Part shown: piece by piece, positions 1-11,206 of the stretch
Numbering within the stretch: position 1 is the first letter of the stretch
How the letters are laid out: each line of letters begins with the position of its first letter
NCBI GenBank assembly: GCA_021186555.1
Contig: JAJKFL010000042.1
Span: 43,747,980 to 43,811,979 of the forward strand
Direction of reading: 5' to 3'
DNA length: 64,000 bases
Source: Reticulitermes speratus
Taxonomy: Eukaryota; Arthropoda; Insecta; Blattodea; Rhinotermitidae
Translations under genes and position numbers: made by a program
The notes under the pieces: generated by a model
The model's database searches: none
The model's input: only the letters and a program-made list of their open reading frames with translations
What the model was told of the DNA's origin: nothing

Positions 1-1245
1 AAGTCTTTCTCTAACACCGTACGTATCGTGTGCCTCGACAGTTATTTAATGTCTACTTACTTCCCACCCACCCTGCAGTGTCGAGGTAAAGAGCGGTTGT
101 AGCTGTATTTCTTCTTTCCCATAAGCTTTCTTGGTGTTGTGCCTAATTAAACCCAAAGGCAAATTTACTTTTTTGCTGCACTGAGTTTTGTTGACGATGA
201 AACAGTTCAAGTAACTGCGGTTTAAAAGGTGGAGTGTGTGATACTTTGAATACGTACATTTTCAATGCCTTGTATTGTTGCAGTATTTAAATTAGCTTTT
301 CTATGCACGAGTTTAAAGTAACAGATACTTGAAGATTCCGTTCCTACCGCCCAGTAGACACTAAACACTTAGTGCCTCCATGTTAATTCAAGCAGTCACT
401 TTTCTTGTAGTTCTTAACCCTGAAGATGGAGCTGCCCAGCCTTCTAAAGAATCAGTTAAGTACGTACCCGGCCGAAACAGTGTCGCGAGCCCGCGGTTCT
501 CGTTGTGAAAATCCCAGCCCTAACTCCACGTATTCTGTGTGTTATTTTATCAGTGGAAATGAGAGTGCTGTCTTTTCCTTTGTTTTTACATTTCTTCATG
601 AATACTCCATCAGGAACAACATTCCGCTTCAACATGAGTAACTCCACCATCCATGTTGAAGCATTCCTGAACCCTTCAACCCCAACTGTCAAGTGCTTTC
701 AGGGGGGAGGGGGGGCTAATGAACCCTTCACCTTCCATCCGTCATACTCTGGTCTTGTCCTGGTACTCATGAGTTTTTACCCTCCTCTGAGACTCTCGGA
801 CTAGCCCTTGAGAGGGGGGCTGGGTGACCCAGGAGAGCTACATACCAGCATTGAGTAATGTTGACACAGGGGCAGTGGATGTGCATACCATGCGGGAACA
901 TGGGGGGGGGGGGGGGGGGGGTACAGGCTGTGTGTACTCCGCTCCTTGTGTTCCCAATTAACAGCATTATATAGGTGATAACAAAAGGTTACAGACGTGT
1001 GGGTCTTGTTAACGTCTGTTCCTTGGACGTTGCTCGACACTAAATCAACTGCTGACACTGTTGTGGTTGCTAAACCTCTGACAGACCAACGCGTCCGAGT
1101 CTGTTTTGGGAGATGCACAGTTCAAATCTCTGCAGGGACACAGTGTCCTTACTACTGTCTTAATGACGGTACTGAACCGCTGGTTTCTGTAAAGGATAGT
1201 GAATTTGCGGTATTTAATTAAAAAAATGTGCATAATCAGTAATAA
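1..1245. other. Unassigned sequence, no gene seen
   Basis: I see no coding chain, splice-consistent exon set or recognisable repeat. Short open frames overlap on both strands, as expected by chance. There are G homopolymer runs near 703-716 and 901-920. The part around 300-420 contains an AGATTCCGTTCCTACCGC-like block that weakly resembles the dispersed family at 55.9-56.6 kb. Confidence 0.5.
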
Positions 1246-1330
1246 ATAATAATTTGTCGTTTATGATGCCCCTCCTACATGTTTCGGCCTCTTCAAGGCC
1301 ATCATCAGGTAGGCTGTATGCAAAAGGATA
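1246..1330 (-). mobile_element. Foldback family 1 fragment with hammerhead-like core
   Basis: Read on the minus strand, CTGATGA (1302-1308) is followed by a GGCC/GGCC stem and GAA, then the self-complementary ACATGT (1277-1282), an A, and GGAGG. The flanking stem I pairs with one mismatch. No inverted partner arm is visible nearby, so this is a solitary arm. Similar cores occur at 20.8, 21.5, 29.7, 30.4, 42.1, 42.9, 48.0 and 61.0 kb. Confidence 0.55.
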
Positions 1331-1489
1331 CAGATACAGTAAATTCTGTCTAAGATGTGCATGTGTAGTGTTAAAATGCAATATTATCAATTAAAATTGT
1401 TTAAAAATGTTTAAAATATAAATCACTTACAAATGTTTTGCGTTTATTAACAATATTTTATCTTTCATTGCCGACAAACATCGATATCA

Positions 1490-1745
1490 ATGCGTGATTT
1501 CAGGTTTCCGCCGCGATGTAGATGAGATCTGCGCTCTTCTGGGATATTACGCAGCGTTGAGTGGTAGTTTTGTACTGACGTTTCGGGGGCAACCTCTCTG
1601 TCCCATTTTCAAGGGTGAAGAACTCCAAGACGAAAAAACGTGACCCTTGAAGATGGGACCAATGGGTTGCCCCGAAACGTCGGTACAAAATTATCACTCA
1701 TCGCTGCGTAATATCCCAAAAGAGCGCATCTCATCTATATCAAGT
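1490..1745. mobile_element. Foldback family 2, full palindromic copy
   Basis: The left arm (from the TTCAGGTTTCCGCCGCGATG block near 1498) and the right arm (ending near 1742) are inverted copies of each other. Both carry CTCTTTTGGGATATTACGCAG-like and CGACGTTTCGGGG-like blocks. The loop is about 20-30 bp. Each arm has a degenerate hammerhead-like core; on the plus strand it reads CTTGAAGA...CCCCGAAACGTC (about 1646-1682). There is no coding capacity. The same family recurs at 4.2, 9.1, 38.4, 48.1, 55.2, 58.3, 58.6 and 63.5 kb. Confidence 0.75.
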
Positions 1746-1840
1746 GTGTCATCTTCATTCGAAGGGAGTTATCCCGGTATTGTTTGTTGATGTTATGTCG
1801 TGGTGGACTATTGTGCAATATTTCAGCAGCTTAAATGGCA

Positions 1841-3794
1841 TTTGACACATACAGAGGGAGTCTCCTTGCAGTCTGTACTCATTTGACACATACAGAGGGA
1901 GTCTCCTTGCAGTCTGTACTCATTTGACACATACAGAGGGAGTCTCCTTGCAGTCTGTACTCATCACATACAGGATCCTTGCGTCACCATTAACATACAG
2001 AGGGAGTCTCCTTGCAGTCTGTACTCATTTGGCACATACAGAGGGAGTCTCCTTGCAGTCTGTACTCATTTGGCACATACAGAGGGAGTCTCCTTGCAGT
2101 CTGTACTCATTTGGGCACATACAGAGGGAGTCTCCTTGCAGTCTGTACTCATTTGACACATACAGAGGGAGTCTCCTTGCAGTCTGTACTCATTTGGGCA
2201 CATACAGAGGGAGTCTCCTTGCAGTCTGTACTCATTTGGCACATACAGAGGGAGTCTCCTTGCAGTCTGTACTCATTTGACACATACAGAGGGAAATCTC
2301 CTTGCAGTCTGTACTCATTTGACACATACAGAGGGAGTCTCCTTGCAGTCTGTACTCATTTGACACATACAGAGGGAGTCTCCTTGCAGTCTGTACTCAT
2401 TTGACACATACAGAGGGAGTCTCCTTGCAGTCTGTACTCATTTGGCACATACAGAGGGAGTCTCCTTGCAGTCTGTACTCATTTGACACATACAGAGGGA
2501 GTCTCCTTGCAGTCTGTACTCATTTGACACATACAGAGGGAGTCTCCTTGCAGTCTGTACTCATTTGGACACATACAGAGGGAGTCTCCTTGCAGTCTGT
2601 ACTCATTTGGCACATACAGAGGGAGTCTCCTTGCAGTCTGTACTCATTTGACACATACAGAGGGAGTCTCCTTGCAGTCTGTACTCATTTGGCACATACA
2701 GAGGGAGTCTCCTTGCAGTCTGTACTCATTTGACACATACAGAGGGAGTCTCCTTGCAGTCTGTACTCATTTGACACATACAGAGGGAGTCTCCTTGCAG
2801 CTGTACTCATTTGGCACATACAGAGGGAGTCTCCTTGCAGTCTGTACTCATTTGGACACATACAGAGGGAGTCTCCTTGCAGTCTGTACTCATTTGGCAC
2901 ATACAGAGGGAGTCTCCTTGCAGTCTGTACTCATTTGGCACATACAGAGGGAGTCTCCTTGCAGTCTGTACTCATTTGGCACATACAGAGGGAGTCTCCT
3001 TGCAGTCTGTACTCATTTGACACATACAGAGGGAGTCTCCTTGCAGTCTGTACTCATTTGGCACATACAGAGGGAGTCTCCTTGCAGTCTGTACTCATTT
3101 GACACATACAGAGGGAGTCTCCTTGCAGTCTGTACTCATTTGCACATACAGAGGGAGTCTCCTTGCAGTCTGTACTCATTTGCACATACAGAGGGAGTCT
3201 CCTTGCAGTCTGTACTCATTTGACACATACAGAGGGAGTTTCCTTGCAGTCTGTACTCATTTGGCACATACAGAGGGAGTCTCCTTGCAGTCTGTACTCA
3301 TTTGACACATACAGAGGGAGTCTCCTTGCAGTCTGTACTCATTTGGCACATACAGAGGGAGTCTCCTTGCAGTCTGTACTCATTTGGCACATACAGAGGG
3401 AGTCTCCTTGCAGTCTGTACTCATTTGGCACATACAGAGGGAGTCTCCTTGCAGTCTGTACTCATTTGACACATACAGAGGGAGTTTCCTTGCAGTCTGT
3501 ACTCATTTGGCACATACAGAGGGAGTCTCCTTGCAGTCTGTACTCATTTGACACATACAGAGGGAGTCTCCTTGCAGTCTGTACTCATTTGGCACATACA
3601 GAGGGAGTCTCCTTGCAGTCTGTACTCATTTGACACATACAGAGGGAGTCTCCTTGCAGTCTGTACTCATTTGGCACATACAGAGGGAGTCTCCTTGCAG
3701 TCTGTACTCATTTGACACATACAGAGGAGTCTCCTTGCAGTCTGTACTCATTTGGCACATACAGAGGGAGTCTCCTTGCAGTCTGTACTCATTT
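1841..3794. repeat. 41-bp minisatellite, about 48 copies
   Basis: The monomer is ACACATACAGAGGGAGTCTC plus CTTGCAGTCTGTACTCATTTG, about 41 bp, repeated head to tail with very little divergence. Most variation is at the junction (TTTGACAC, TTTGGCAC, TTTGGGCAC, TTTGCAC). One aberrant unit lies near 1962-1995. The near absence of stops in the monomer makes long open frames with a 41-residue period in rotating frames. This is a consequence of the repeat and not evidence of a protein. Confidence 0.95.
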
Positions 3795-4205
3795 CGCGTA
3801 CGACCACAGTATAACGCTTACTGTACAGGAATAATGTACTAATGACAGTCTTTTACACATGACTGTATCTAAACGGCATTTAAATGACTCACAAGAAAGG
3901 CATCGCGTCTTCATAACAAAAATAATCGAGCAATGCTCTGTAGGGAATAAATTGCTATTTATTGCGGTTTTTGTGTGTTTATTTGAGACACTATCAGTTA
4001 AGTTTGTACAACGTCAGAGATAGATAATGAATGAGTATGGAGCGTTGGTGTAATGACACCGACAGACGGAAACCTTAACACTTGGAGAAGAATATGTCTT
4101 GGTGACATCTTTTGTTAACGAATCCACATGGATTGACACGTGATTGACAAGTGATTGACACGTAATTGACACCTAAAGGGTTAGAAGAAGTGCATATGGG
4201 TGATT
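3795..4205. other. Unassigned AT-rich sequence
   Basis: No gene or well-supported repeat. A short irregular direct repeat of ATTGACACGTGATTGACA-like units lies at about 4130-4172. Confidence 0.5.
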
Positions 4206-4310
4206 TAGTACAGGCTTCCGCCGCTGTGTGAATCAGATCTTTGCTCTTCTGGGATGTTACGCAGCGTAGATTGGTTGGTACCTACGTTTCGGGACAACCT
4301 TTGGAATACA
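4206..4310 (+). mobile_element. Foldback family 2, left arm only
   Basis: The sequence carries the arm blocks CAGGCTTCCGCCGC, GCTCTTCTGGGATGTTACGC and TACGTTTCGGGACAAC in order. The matching right arm is absent, so this is a truncated copy. Confidence 0.65.
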
Positions 4311-4439
4311 GTTCATTTCAGCGTACGTGGATATTCATTTGTTGTTTTACAGCTGAGAAAGGCTGAAAGTGTGGTATATTTTCCCCATAAAGTCTTACAC
4401 TTTGTTTTAAAACATGTTTTCAGAAATATTGGTAAAATG

Positions 4440-4725
4440 GGTAAAGCAATCCCATTACAGGCCTGGACAGGCCCTTAGGGTTCCACGAGGTTGAGGCTCC
4501 CAGATTTCTAGACAATCGGCACATGAAGGTGGTAAGGTTGTCAGCCCTACACACCGGCCGCCTTTACCCCCCACGGAATATTCCCGGTACTCATTTCTAT
4601 TAGAGGCTTAGTCGACCCCAGGGCCATATTGCGACCGAAAGGATTATGTCAATGAAAAATCCCAATGACATTTATCGGGAATCGAACCCGTGACCTTCCG
4701 GCTTGTAGCACAGTTCATATGGAAA
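4440..4725 (-). mobile_element. tRNA-derived SINE, degenerate, minus strand
   Basis: Near 4678-4700 the minus strand shows a B-box-like GGTTCGATTCCCG motif. The body downstream resembles other SINE bodies of the window (a CACCGGCCGCCTTTACCCCC-like block near 4551). The head is incomplete and I see no target duplication. The family assignment is tentative. Confidence 0.5.
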
Positions 4726-5408
4726 TTAGAAACGAGTGCAATGAAGGGATATACCATTACTACAGACGCGGGGAGGTACTGTCCTTTCCTCTAATTTTCA
4801 TCCGAGTGGGTGTTTTTAGGAAAAATGTAATAAATGTTTTAAACGCGTCAGAATGAAGGACGATCGGCCAGTTTTGAAATTCTTTTAGACGTAAAGTTCT
4901 TACTGAGCAATTAGCAAAACTTTGCTTCCTGCACTGTAATGAGTACCGTCATGTTGTGTGTGTTTTTCGGCTCAGTCTGACGTTCCAAGGGAAGTAATGA
5001 ACTCGTGTCTGTAGTGGAGAACAAGTTGGCAGCACTGGCATTGACCGCAGCTACCAACTTCAGATGGAGAAGGACGGACAGGGCAGCGCAGGGTTAACCT
5101 TGTTTGAGTTGTTCCTGGTTCATTCCGTCGTCTACTGACTGCCTCAAAATTTTCTTTCTTTTCCTTCGTATTCACCTGTTTCAAGTTTATCCATGTTGCT
5201 TCGGTTTTTTTTACGACGCTGTCGCAATCACTCATTTTACAACGTCGATGGTAAACAGCAATCTGGAGAGGATTTGTAAGGCTACGGATTGAGAAATGAT
5301 TGCATTATTGTGATGTGTAAGATAAGTAGGACGAAGGAAGTGCCAGTGACATATTTTAAGCGTTTAAATCTCATCTAAGTAATGTTTAAAATCCCACATC
5401 ACATTTTA
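4726..5408. other. Unassigned sequence
   Basis: Nothing recognised. Open frames on either strand are short and show no family signature. Confidence 0.5.
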
Positions 5409-5409
5409 T

Positions 5410-6690
5410 GTTGTTCACACCGTGCACTGTCCATAATCAACTCACAACAATCAGCCCAACATGCACTATACTGTTCACACCGTGCACTGTCCATAATCAA
5501 CTCACAACAATCAGCCCAACATGCACTATACTGTTCACACCGTGCACTGTCCACAATCAACTCACAACAATCAGCCCAACATGCACTATACTGTTCACAC
5601 CGTGCACTGTCCATAATCAACTCACAACAATCAGCCCAACATGCACTATACTGTTCACACCGTGCACTGTCCAAATCAACTCACAACAATCAGCCCAACA
5701 TGCACTATACTGTTCACACCGTGCACTGTCCACAATCAACTCACAACAATCACCCAACATGCACTATACTGTTCACACCGTGCACTGTCCATAATCAACT
5801 CACAACAATCAGCCCAACATGCACTATACTGTTCACACCGTGCACTGTCCAAATCAACTCACAACAATCAGCCCAACATGCACTATACTGTTCACACCGT
5901 GCACTGTCCACAATCAACTCACAACAATCAGCCCAACATGCACTATACTGTTCACACCGTGCACTGTCCATAATCAACTCACAACAATCAGCCCAACATG
6001 CACTATACTGTTCACACCGTGCACTGTCCATAATCAACTCACAACAATCAGCCCAACATGCACTATACTGTTCACACTAACGACTCCTCAGCACCTTGTC
6101 CACTTATATCAACTCACAACAATCAGCCCAACATGCACTATACTGTTCACACGTGCACTGTCCATAATCAACTCACAACAATCAGCCCAACATGCACTAT
6201 ACTGTTCACACCGTGCACTGTCCATAATCAACTCACAACAATCAGCCCAACATGCACTATACTGTTCACACCGTGCACTGTCCATAATCAACTCACAACA
6301 ATCAGCCCAACATGCACTATACTGTTCACACCGTGCACTGTCCATAATCAACTCACAACAATCAACCCAACAAAATGCACTATACTGTTCACACCGTGCA
6401 CTGTCCATAATCAACTCACAACAATCAGCCCAACATGCACTATACTGTTCACACCGTGCACTGTCCATAAACAACTCACAACAATCAGCCCAACATGCAC
6501 TATACTGTTCACACCGTGCACTGTCCATAATCAACTCACAACAATCAGCCCAACATGCACTATACTGTTCACACCGTGCACTGTCCATAATCAACTCACA
6601 ACAATCAGCCCAACATGCACTATACTGTTCCACCGTGCACTGTCCATAATCAACTCACAACACTCAGCCCAACAAAATGCACTGTGTTGT
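5410..6690. repeat. 60-bp minisatellite, about 21 copies
   Basis: The unit is about 60 bp and contains TGTTCACACCGTGCACTGTC, AATCAACTCACAACAATCAG and CCCAACATGCACTATAC. Copies are nearly identical with a few small indels and one disrupted unit near 6078-6110. The last unit runs directly into foldback sequence, and the unit itself matches the arm of that foldback (see 6640-7030). Open frames reading through the array are artefacts. Confidence 0.95.
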
Positions 6691-7030
6691 TCCCAGACAT
6701 TTTATATTACAATATCACGTTGAACACTGCTACATGTTTCGATCCCTTATGCGATCATCATCAGGGAATCACATTAAAGTAACACTGCACAAAACCGAAC
6801 TAGCAATCCGTGTACACAATAAGATGTCAAAAGGTCAGACAGTTAAAATGTAGGCGTTTATTGTATAATGGATCCTTGTATGCAGTGTTTTGGAAACACC
6901 CTATGTATTTAAAATACATAAGGGATCGAAACGTGTAGCAGTGTTGGACGTGATATTGTAATAAGAAAATCTGTGGGAACAGTATAGTGCATTTTGTTGG
7001 TCTGAGTGCTGTGAGCTGATCCACATCCTA
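6640..7030. mobile_element. Foldback element whose left arm merges with the 60-bp array
   Basis: The left arm (about 6645-6770) and right arm (about 6918-7022) are inverted copies sharing CTCACARCACTCAG, AACAAAATGCACT, ATTACAATATCACGT and AACACTGCTACA blocks. The left arm has a minus-strand hammerhead-like core: CTGATGA (complement of 6764-6770), then GATC stems and GAAACATGTAG. On the right arm only the GATCGAAACGTGTAG half is visible. Confidence 0.7.
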
Positions 7031-7167
7031 TCTCTGATGAAGTACCTGTCATCCGTTACAAATACTCTTCGTGAAATATACTGTATGGACAAAATCCAGA
7101 GTGTGTGAACGTTAAAAGTGGTAAAGATAGTCACCACCGTGCTTTAAATGTTTAATTAGGCAACACA

Positions 7168-7455
7168 GTTCGTTGGAGCCACGATGGCGTAGTCGGTATG
7201 GCACCTAGGCTACGAGCTGGATTGTCCGGGGTTCGAATCGCGGCATCAGAAGGAGATTTTCTCTTCTCCAAAACGTCTAGACCGCCTGTGGGGCCCACCC
7301 AACCTCCTAGTAGACGGGTATCGGGGTTCTTTCCAAGGGATAAAACGGCCGGGGCGTCTTGAAGTTGATCACAGATCTTTAGCTAGTGCCAGGGTTCTCT
7401 CCCCATATGCCTTTATGGCGTGGAAAGGGACCAATGTACCTTTTTATTTTATGTT
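7168..7455 (+). mobile_element. tRNA-derived SINE of the GATAGCTCAG-type (SINE B relative)
   Basis: A degenerate head with the B-box match GGGGTTCGAATCGC (about 7229-7242) is followed by the body blocks CTAGACCGCCTGTGGGGCCC, GACGGGTATCGGGG and CGGCCGGGGCGTCTTGAAGT. It ends near GGCGTGGAAAGGGACC. Box A is weak. Old copy, no clear target duplication. Confidence 0.7.
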
Positions 7456-8024
7456 GGCGGTAGTGTGACAGCCCCACCATCTATATATAGCACATTTATC
7501 TGCCTAAATTCAAATCTGTCGAATATGCAGGCACATTAATCACTGTTTTACAACTCCCAGTGTTGTGTTTGGTAGATAAACGTTTACATGCTTTGCCTTT
7601 GTATTTCACGGTGTGGTAAACTGAGCCCGGGACCCTTTGAATATTAGCCGCTGCATGTACTAGCAGATAATTACAGGCCGTCATCTGACTACAGGCCTAT
7701 CAGTATATCCAATTCCCATAACGCCGTGTGTGTAACAGCTCTTTAAAATGAGCAGTGGGTAATGGTCATTACATTCTACATCACGAATTAACCTCTTGAC
7801 CTCTTCTGGTTGCACAGAGGGAAACCGAGCCTTCCATCTTTCCCTTCTGTCCTCCCTGGTAACTTCTGTTCATCTTGATAGGTTCCCAGGAGTCCTTCAC
7901 AATTTTTTAGAAATATTTCATTGCTCATCCGGCACTGTGGTTAGGCAAAGACCTGGATGACCGAGGAATTGTGGTGGCCCCTATAGGGGTAAGAGATTTT
8001 TCTGTATTGCAAAATATACAGACC

Positions 8025-8190
8025 AACCCTGTGGCGCAGTGGGTACCGGGGGGCTGTTTTCTGGGGATAAGACAGCTGTGGCCTGCAGCTTACCACTGAC
8101 CTTTATGTAGGGCTGTGGCTATGATTGAGCCTGGCTATACTTTCACTTTATGGCGTGTGCAGGGAGAAATTTACGTTTAGATTTATTTAT
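8025..8190 (+). mobile_element. Degenerate SINE B relative
   Basis: A head-like stretch (GTGGCGCAGTGGGTACCGGG) and a 3' body block (TTATGGCGTGTGCAGGGAGAAATTTACG) remain. The middle is badly eroded. Confidence 0.45.
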
Positions 8191-8304
8191 TATCTTATTG
8201 ACACAAGGTTCCTTTATTTTTCAACAAGCAGTGGGTAAAAGAACTAATTCAGATTGGATGGCTATGTTATTTAACGATGTTTTCAATTGCTGAGGTTATA
8301 TAAT

Positions 8305-8470
8305 GTGAATGATAGATGAAGGAATGGGCGTGGATCATTCGTGGAATGATACTGACAGAAGAACACCGAACGTTCTTGGAGAAAACCCAGTTCTAGTGCC
8401 ACTTCGTCCGCCACAAATCCCAAATGTTCTGGCCTGTGCTTAAATCCGCACTCCCACGGTGGGAACTTTA
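8305..8470 (-). mobile_element. SINE E fragment, minus strand
   Basis: It matches the body of the CCATGGCTCAG-type SINE seen at 44.9 and 51.3 kb: GTGGAATGATACTGACAG, then a GTGCCACTTCGTCCGCCAC-like block. The tRNA-like head is reduced to a remnant near 8445-8460. Confidence 0.55.
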
Positions 8471-8544
8471 TCAAATATATCTATCGTCGGTATTTTGAAA
8501 AGTTCTGAATCCCAGAGATACTAAAATATTGCACTTGGTATCTG

Positions 8545-8790
8545 TAAGCGGTGCTGCTATCTAGAGGAAATGTTTTGGCAGGCGTAGGTAATGTCAGCTA
8601 CCGCCATTTTGTGTCCCTATTCGTGACTACGTGATAACACAAAACGTCGAATGTGAATCTGATATTGCTAAGCTGTGCTACTATCTATAGGAACATATTT
8701 CGGAGGCGTAGAAAATGTAGTACCATCTTCAACTTCTGGCATTTTGTGTCGCTGTTCTTACACAGTTTATAAGACAAAACGACACGAGAG
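8545..8790. repeat. Two-copy direct duplication of about 120-130 bp
   Basis: GGTGCTGCTATCTAGAGGAA (about 8551) and GTGCTACTATCTATAGGAAC (about 8675) start two diverged copies. Both continue through GGCGTAG, GCCATTTTGTGTC / GGCATTTTGTGTC and ACAAAACG. Confidence 0.6.
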
Positions 8791-9084
8791 GAAGTCTTGG
8801 CCTTTATATATAAAGACTAATGATCTGTTGTTTACAGCTTCTAATGTCTGTATTAAGTCATCTTATATCCCGCGACTACTCTAAGAAAACCCGCCTTTTG
8901 CATTCCTCGTACTGTATAATGCAGTTTTACAGCAAACCAGAAACATGTCATTGGACTGTTTGTCTCTTGAATATGACGTCATTTAGGTTCTTTCGAAATG
9001 TCGGGAAACATTAAATGACTCTGCGTCATACCCCAGAAAACCTGAATCCCCAGAATATATGGTTAATTAAGTCACTAGTAATTT

Positions 9085-9345
9085 TGATTTCAGGCTTCCG
9101 CCGCGATGTTGATGTAATCTGTGGTCTTCTGGTAATTACACGGTGTCGTGTGGTAATTATTTACCGACGTTTCGGGACAACGTGTCGTTCCCATCATCAC
9201 GGGTCAAATTTCCAAGAAGGCGTTCTTGGAAATTTGACCCCTGAAGATGGGACCGACACGTTGTCCCGAAACGTCGGTAAATAATTACTACACGACGCCG
9301 TGTAATTACCCAGAAGACCACAGATTACACTAGTAATTTAATTAC
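9085..9345. mobile_element. Foldback family 2, best complete copy
   Basis: Inverted arms span about 9092-9218 and 9222-9345, with a CCAAGAAGG...CTTGGAAATT turn. On the plus strand, CTGAAGA (9241-9247) is followed by a perfect 5-bp stem GGGAC (9249-9253) / GTCCC (9263-9267), GAA (9268-9270), the self-complementary ACGT (9271-9274), C (9275) and GGT. This is the order of a hammerhead core with C at the cleavage position. One extra T separates the core from stem II and stem I is weak. The left arm has a degenerate mirror copy. Confidence 0.8.
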
Positions 9346-9648
9346 AGTCTTCCCTAATTTTACATCTTTGACCTGTTAGTTTCTTAGGAAGGAATTTGCT
9401 CCACGGGTTTGTTAGTTAGTACTTCGCTCGTTTTAAAGAAAATTGCTTTCGTCTGATAATCTTCTTTCGTCTGAATATTCTCGTCTCATATTAAGTACTT
9501 GCAGTGCGACTCATGATGGCACTCGTGTATCCGTAACTACGACACACAACTTGCTTTAACATTCCAATGTCCATGTCGAATTTCCCTTTAACGTTTTGGA
9601 ATTATGTTGGGGTTTATCTACATACCATACGTTTTGTAACAATAATTA
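9346..9648. other. Unassigned sequence
   Basis: AT-rich sequence with no gene or repeat that I can support. Confidence 0.5.
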
Positions 9649-9649
9649 C

Positions 9650-9816
9650 ATTAAATTAAGTTATAGACCAACTGATGCACTTTTTAAAGCACTTTTTAAG
9701 TAGCTTATTAAAATTAAAAAATGTTGATGAAAATTAGTACTATTTTAACATTTTTAATAAAGCTACTTAAAAAGTGCTTTAAAAAGTGCATCAGTTGGTC
9801 TATAACTTAATTTAAT
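9650..9816. mobile_element. 167-bp near-perfect hairpin (MITE-like)
   Basis: Arms 9650-9713 and 9751-9816 are inverted copies of about 65 bp with a single-nucleotide indel (GTAGCTTATT versus AATAAAGCTAC) and a loop of about 37 bp. The near absence of mismatches implies recent origin or gene conversion. I see no coding capacity. Superfamily is unclear. Confidence 0.85.
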
Positions 9817-10258
9817 ATGACGAAGATGCACGGTGTCAACATGTGAAAATAATTACATTATTCTACTCTATGCATTTTTTAGGAAATTATTTTGCAGAGC
9901 TGGCCAACGTGTCATGTAATATCCAAATAGCACTGGTATTTGCGTTGCGTCTGTTTAACAACCTGGTCATAACACGCATGTTGCCTTTCAACCAATAATT
10001 TAATAACAATAGGCCCATATTTAATAGTTTCTGTGGAGAGGGCAAATACAAATACTTTACAGGGGTACACAAATTTTGAAAATGTCTAGGAGCCGCCTCG
10101 AAGTTGTAGGCCCCAGAAGGGTGACATAAAGGAAAATCCGTACGGACGATGCATAAATATTCGGTGCCACAGTACAAAATTCAGTCACCAGAGCGAGCTG
10201 GCCCCGGGATTTGTGCATTCCTGCTTTATTATGTTATATATATATATATATATTATAT
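9817..10258. other. Unassigned sequence with TA microsatellite
   Basis: No gene seen. A (TA)n tract lies at about 10234-10258 beside the 78-bp MITE. Confidence 0.5.
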
Positions 10259-10261
10259 ATA

Positions 10262-10339
10262 CAGGGCATACACAAAAGAATGGTGCGGTTTCAAAAGTAT
10301 TCACATTTGATACCGCACCAATCTTTTGTGTATGCCCTG
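10262..10339. mobile_element. 78-bp TA-flanked MITE
   Basis: The element starts CAGGGCATACACAAAAGAAT and ends with the inverted equivalent, with TA on both sides (10260-10261, 10340-10341). Nearly the whole element is terminal inverted repeat; only about 25 bp lie between the arms. A second copy is at 55579-55655. TA flanks suggest a Tc1/mariner-type transposase acting in trans. Confidence 0.85.
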
Positions 10340-10341
10340 TA

Positions 10342-10372
<31 letters not shown>
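10340..10372. repeat. GT microsatellite
   Basis: (TG)n tract passing into a short GC-rich GTGCGCGCGTGTG segment, directly next to the 78-bp MITE. Confidence 0.9.
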
Positions 10373-10375
<3 letters not shown>

Positions 10376-10424
10376 CGTGCACAATAGAATGAGAGATTTG
10401 ATTTCAATTTAGCGTTGTTAACGA

Positions 10425-10550
10425 AAACTCAACCCTTCTGGGATAATGCGCCCTGAAGTTGGAGGCAATAATCTCGTACGAAACGCCGGTAACTCGTTAC
10501 CAGTCGACACGGTGTCATATCCCAGAAGACTTTCTTTTCACAACAGAGAG
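10425..10550 (+). mobile_element. Degenerate foldback fragment, family 2/3
   Basis: It contains CCTTCTGGGATAATGCG, CCCTGAAGTTGGAGGC, ACGAAACGCCGGTAACTCG and GGTGTCATATCCCAGAAGAC in order. This matches the arm and core layout of other copies but with many substitutions. Confidence 0.5.
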
Positions 10551-11205
10551 CTACAATACAAAGTCATAGTGACTAAGAGTTCAACGTCACCCCGTAAATT
10601 TAATACCCGCTGCATCAAGAGCTCTGAAGTCAAAGCTTTGCTACCTTCTGATCATGTAAGAGCTGGACACGCGGTTACTTAGTTATATAAAAGGGAAGTG
10701 AAGTGTGAGGGGGTTGTAAAGACATCGGCAGGGTAGTTGCGTCTTGAATGTATCGTGGAGGGTAAAGTTGAAAACTTGTGTATGGAAAGCTCTTTGAGGT
10801 AAAGGGTTAAAGTTGGTAGTGGTTTAGTGTTAACACTACTGATAGGGTAATGATTTCCATTATGTATGCTGAGTGTACTTTGTGGTTTAACTCAAAGGGA
10901 CGTTTCCACGCCCAGCTAGTCGTGCTTTTGTGACTACTTTTCTCCTTTTGTGCATGCCGTAATGCAGGATGACATCTTTGGAAAGCGTATTTGAGCTGTG
11001 ACCGGAAAACCTGGTTCTTTGGTGGTGCATAACGTTAGCAAGGAGACTGAATACACAGGTGCTGTATGCCTCTGTGTCGTGGTGCAAAGTACCAAAATTG
11101 TGTGATGTTTCCATCACGCTTTTAGTTACACGTGTTAATTAACACAGTTCGCAGTGTAAGAGTTAAACTGCAGACAACAGCTGTATAAAGTGCGGACATA
11201 TTGGG
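10551..11205. other. Unassigned sequence
   Basis: No recognised gene or repeat. Open frames here lack any family signature. Confidence 0.5.
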
Positions 11206-11206
11206 T

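Noticed and set aside
1924..3842. Long open frames with a 41-residue repeat
   Set aside because: They follow from a near stop-free 41-bp monomer read in rotating frames; no start context, no composition bias and no domain.
5382..6723. Open frames of 80-276 codons rich in Ser, His and Thr on both strands
   Set aside because: They are products of the 60-bp array; equally long frames occur on both strands.
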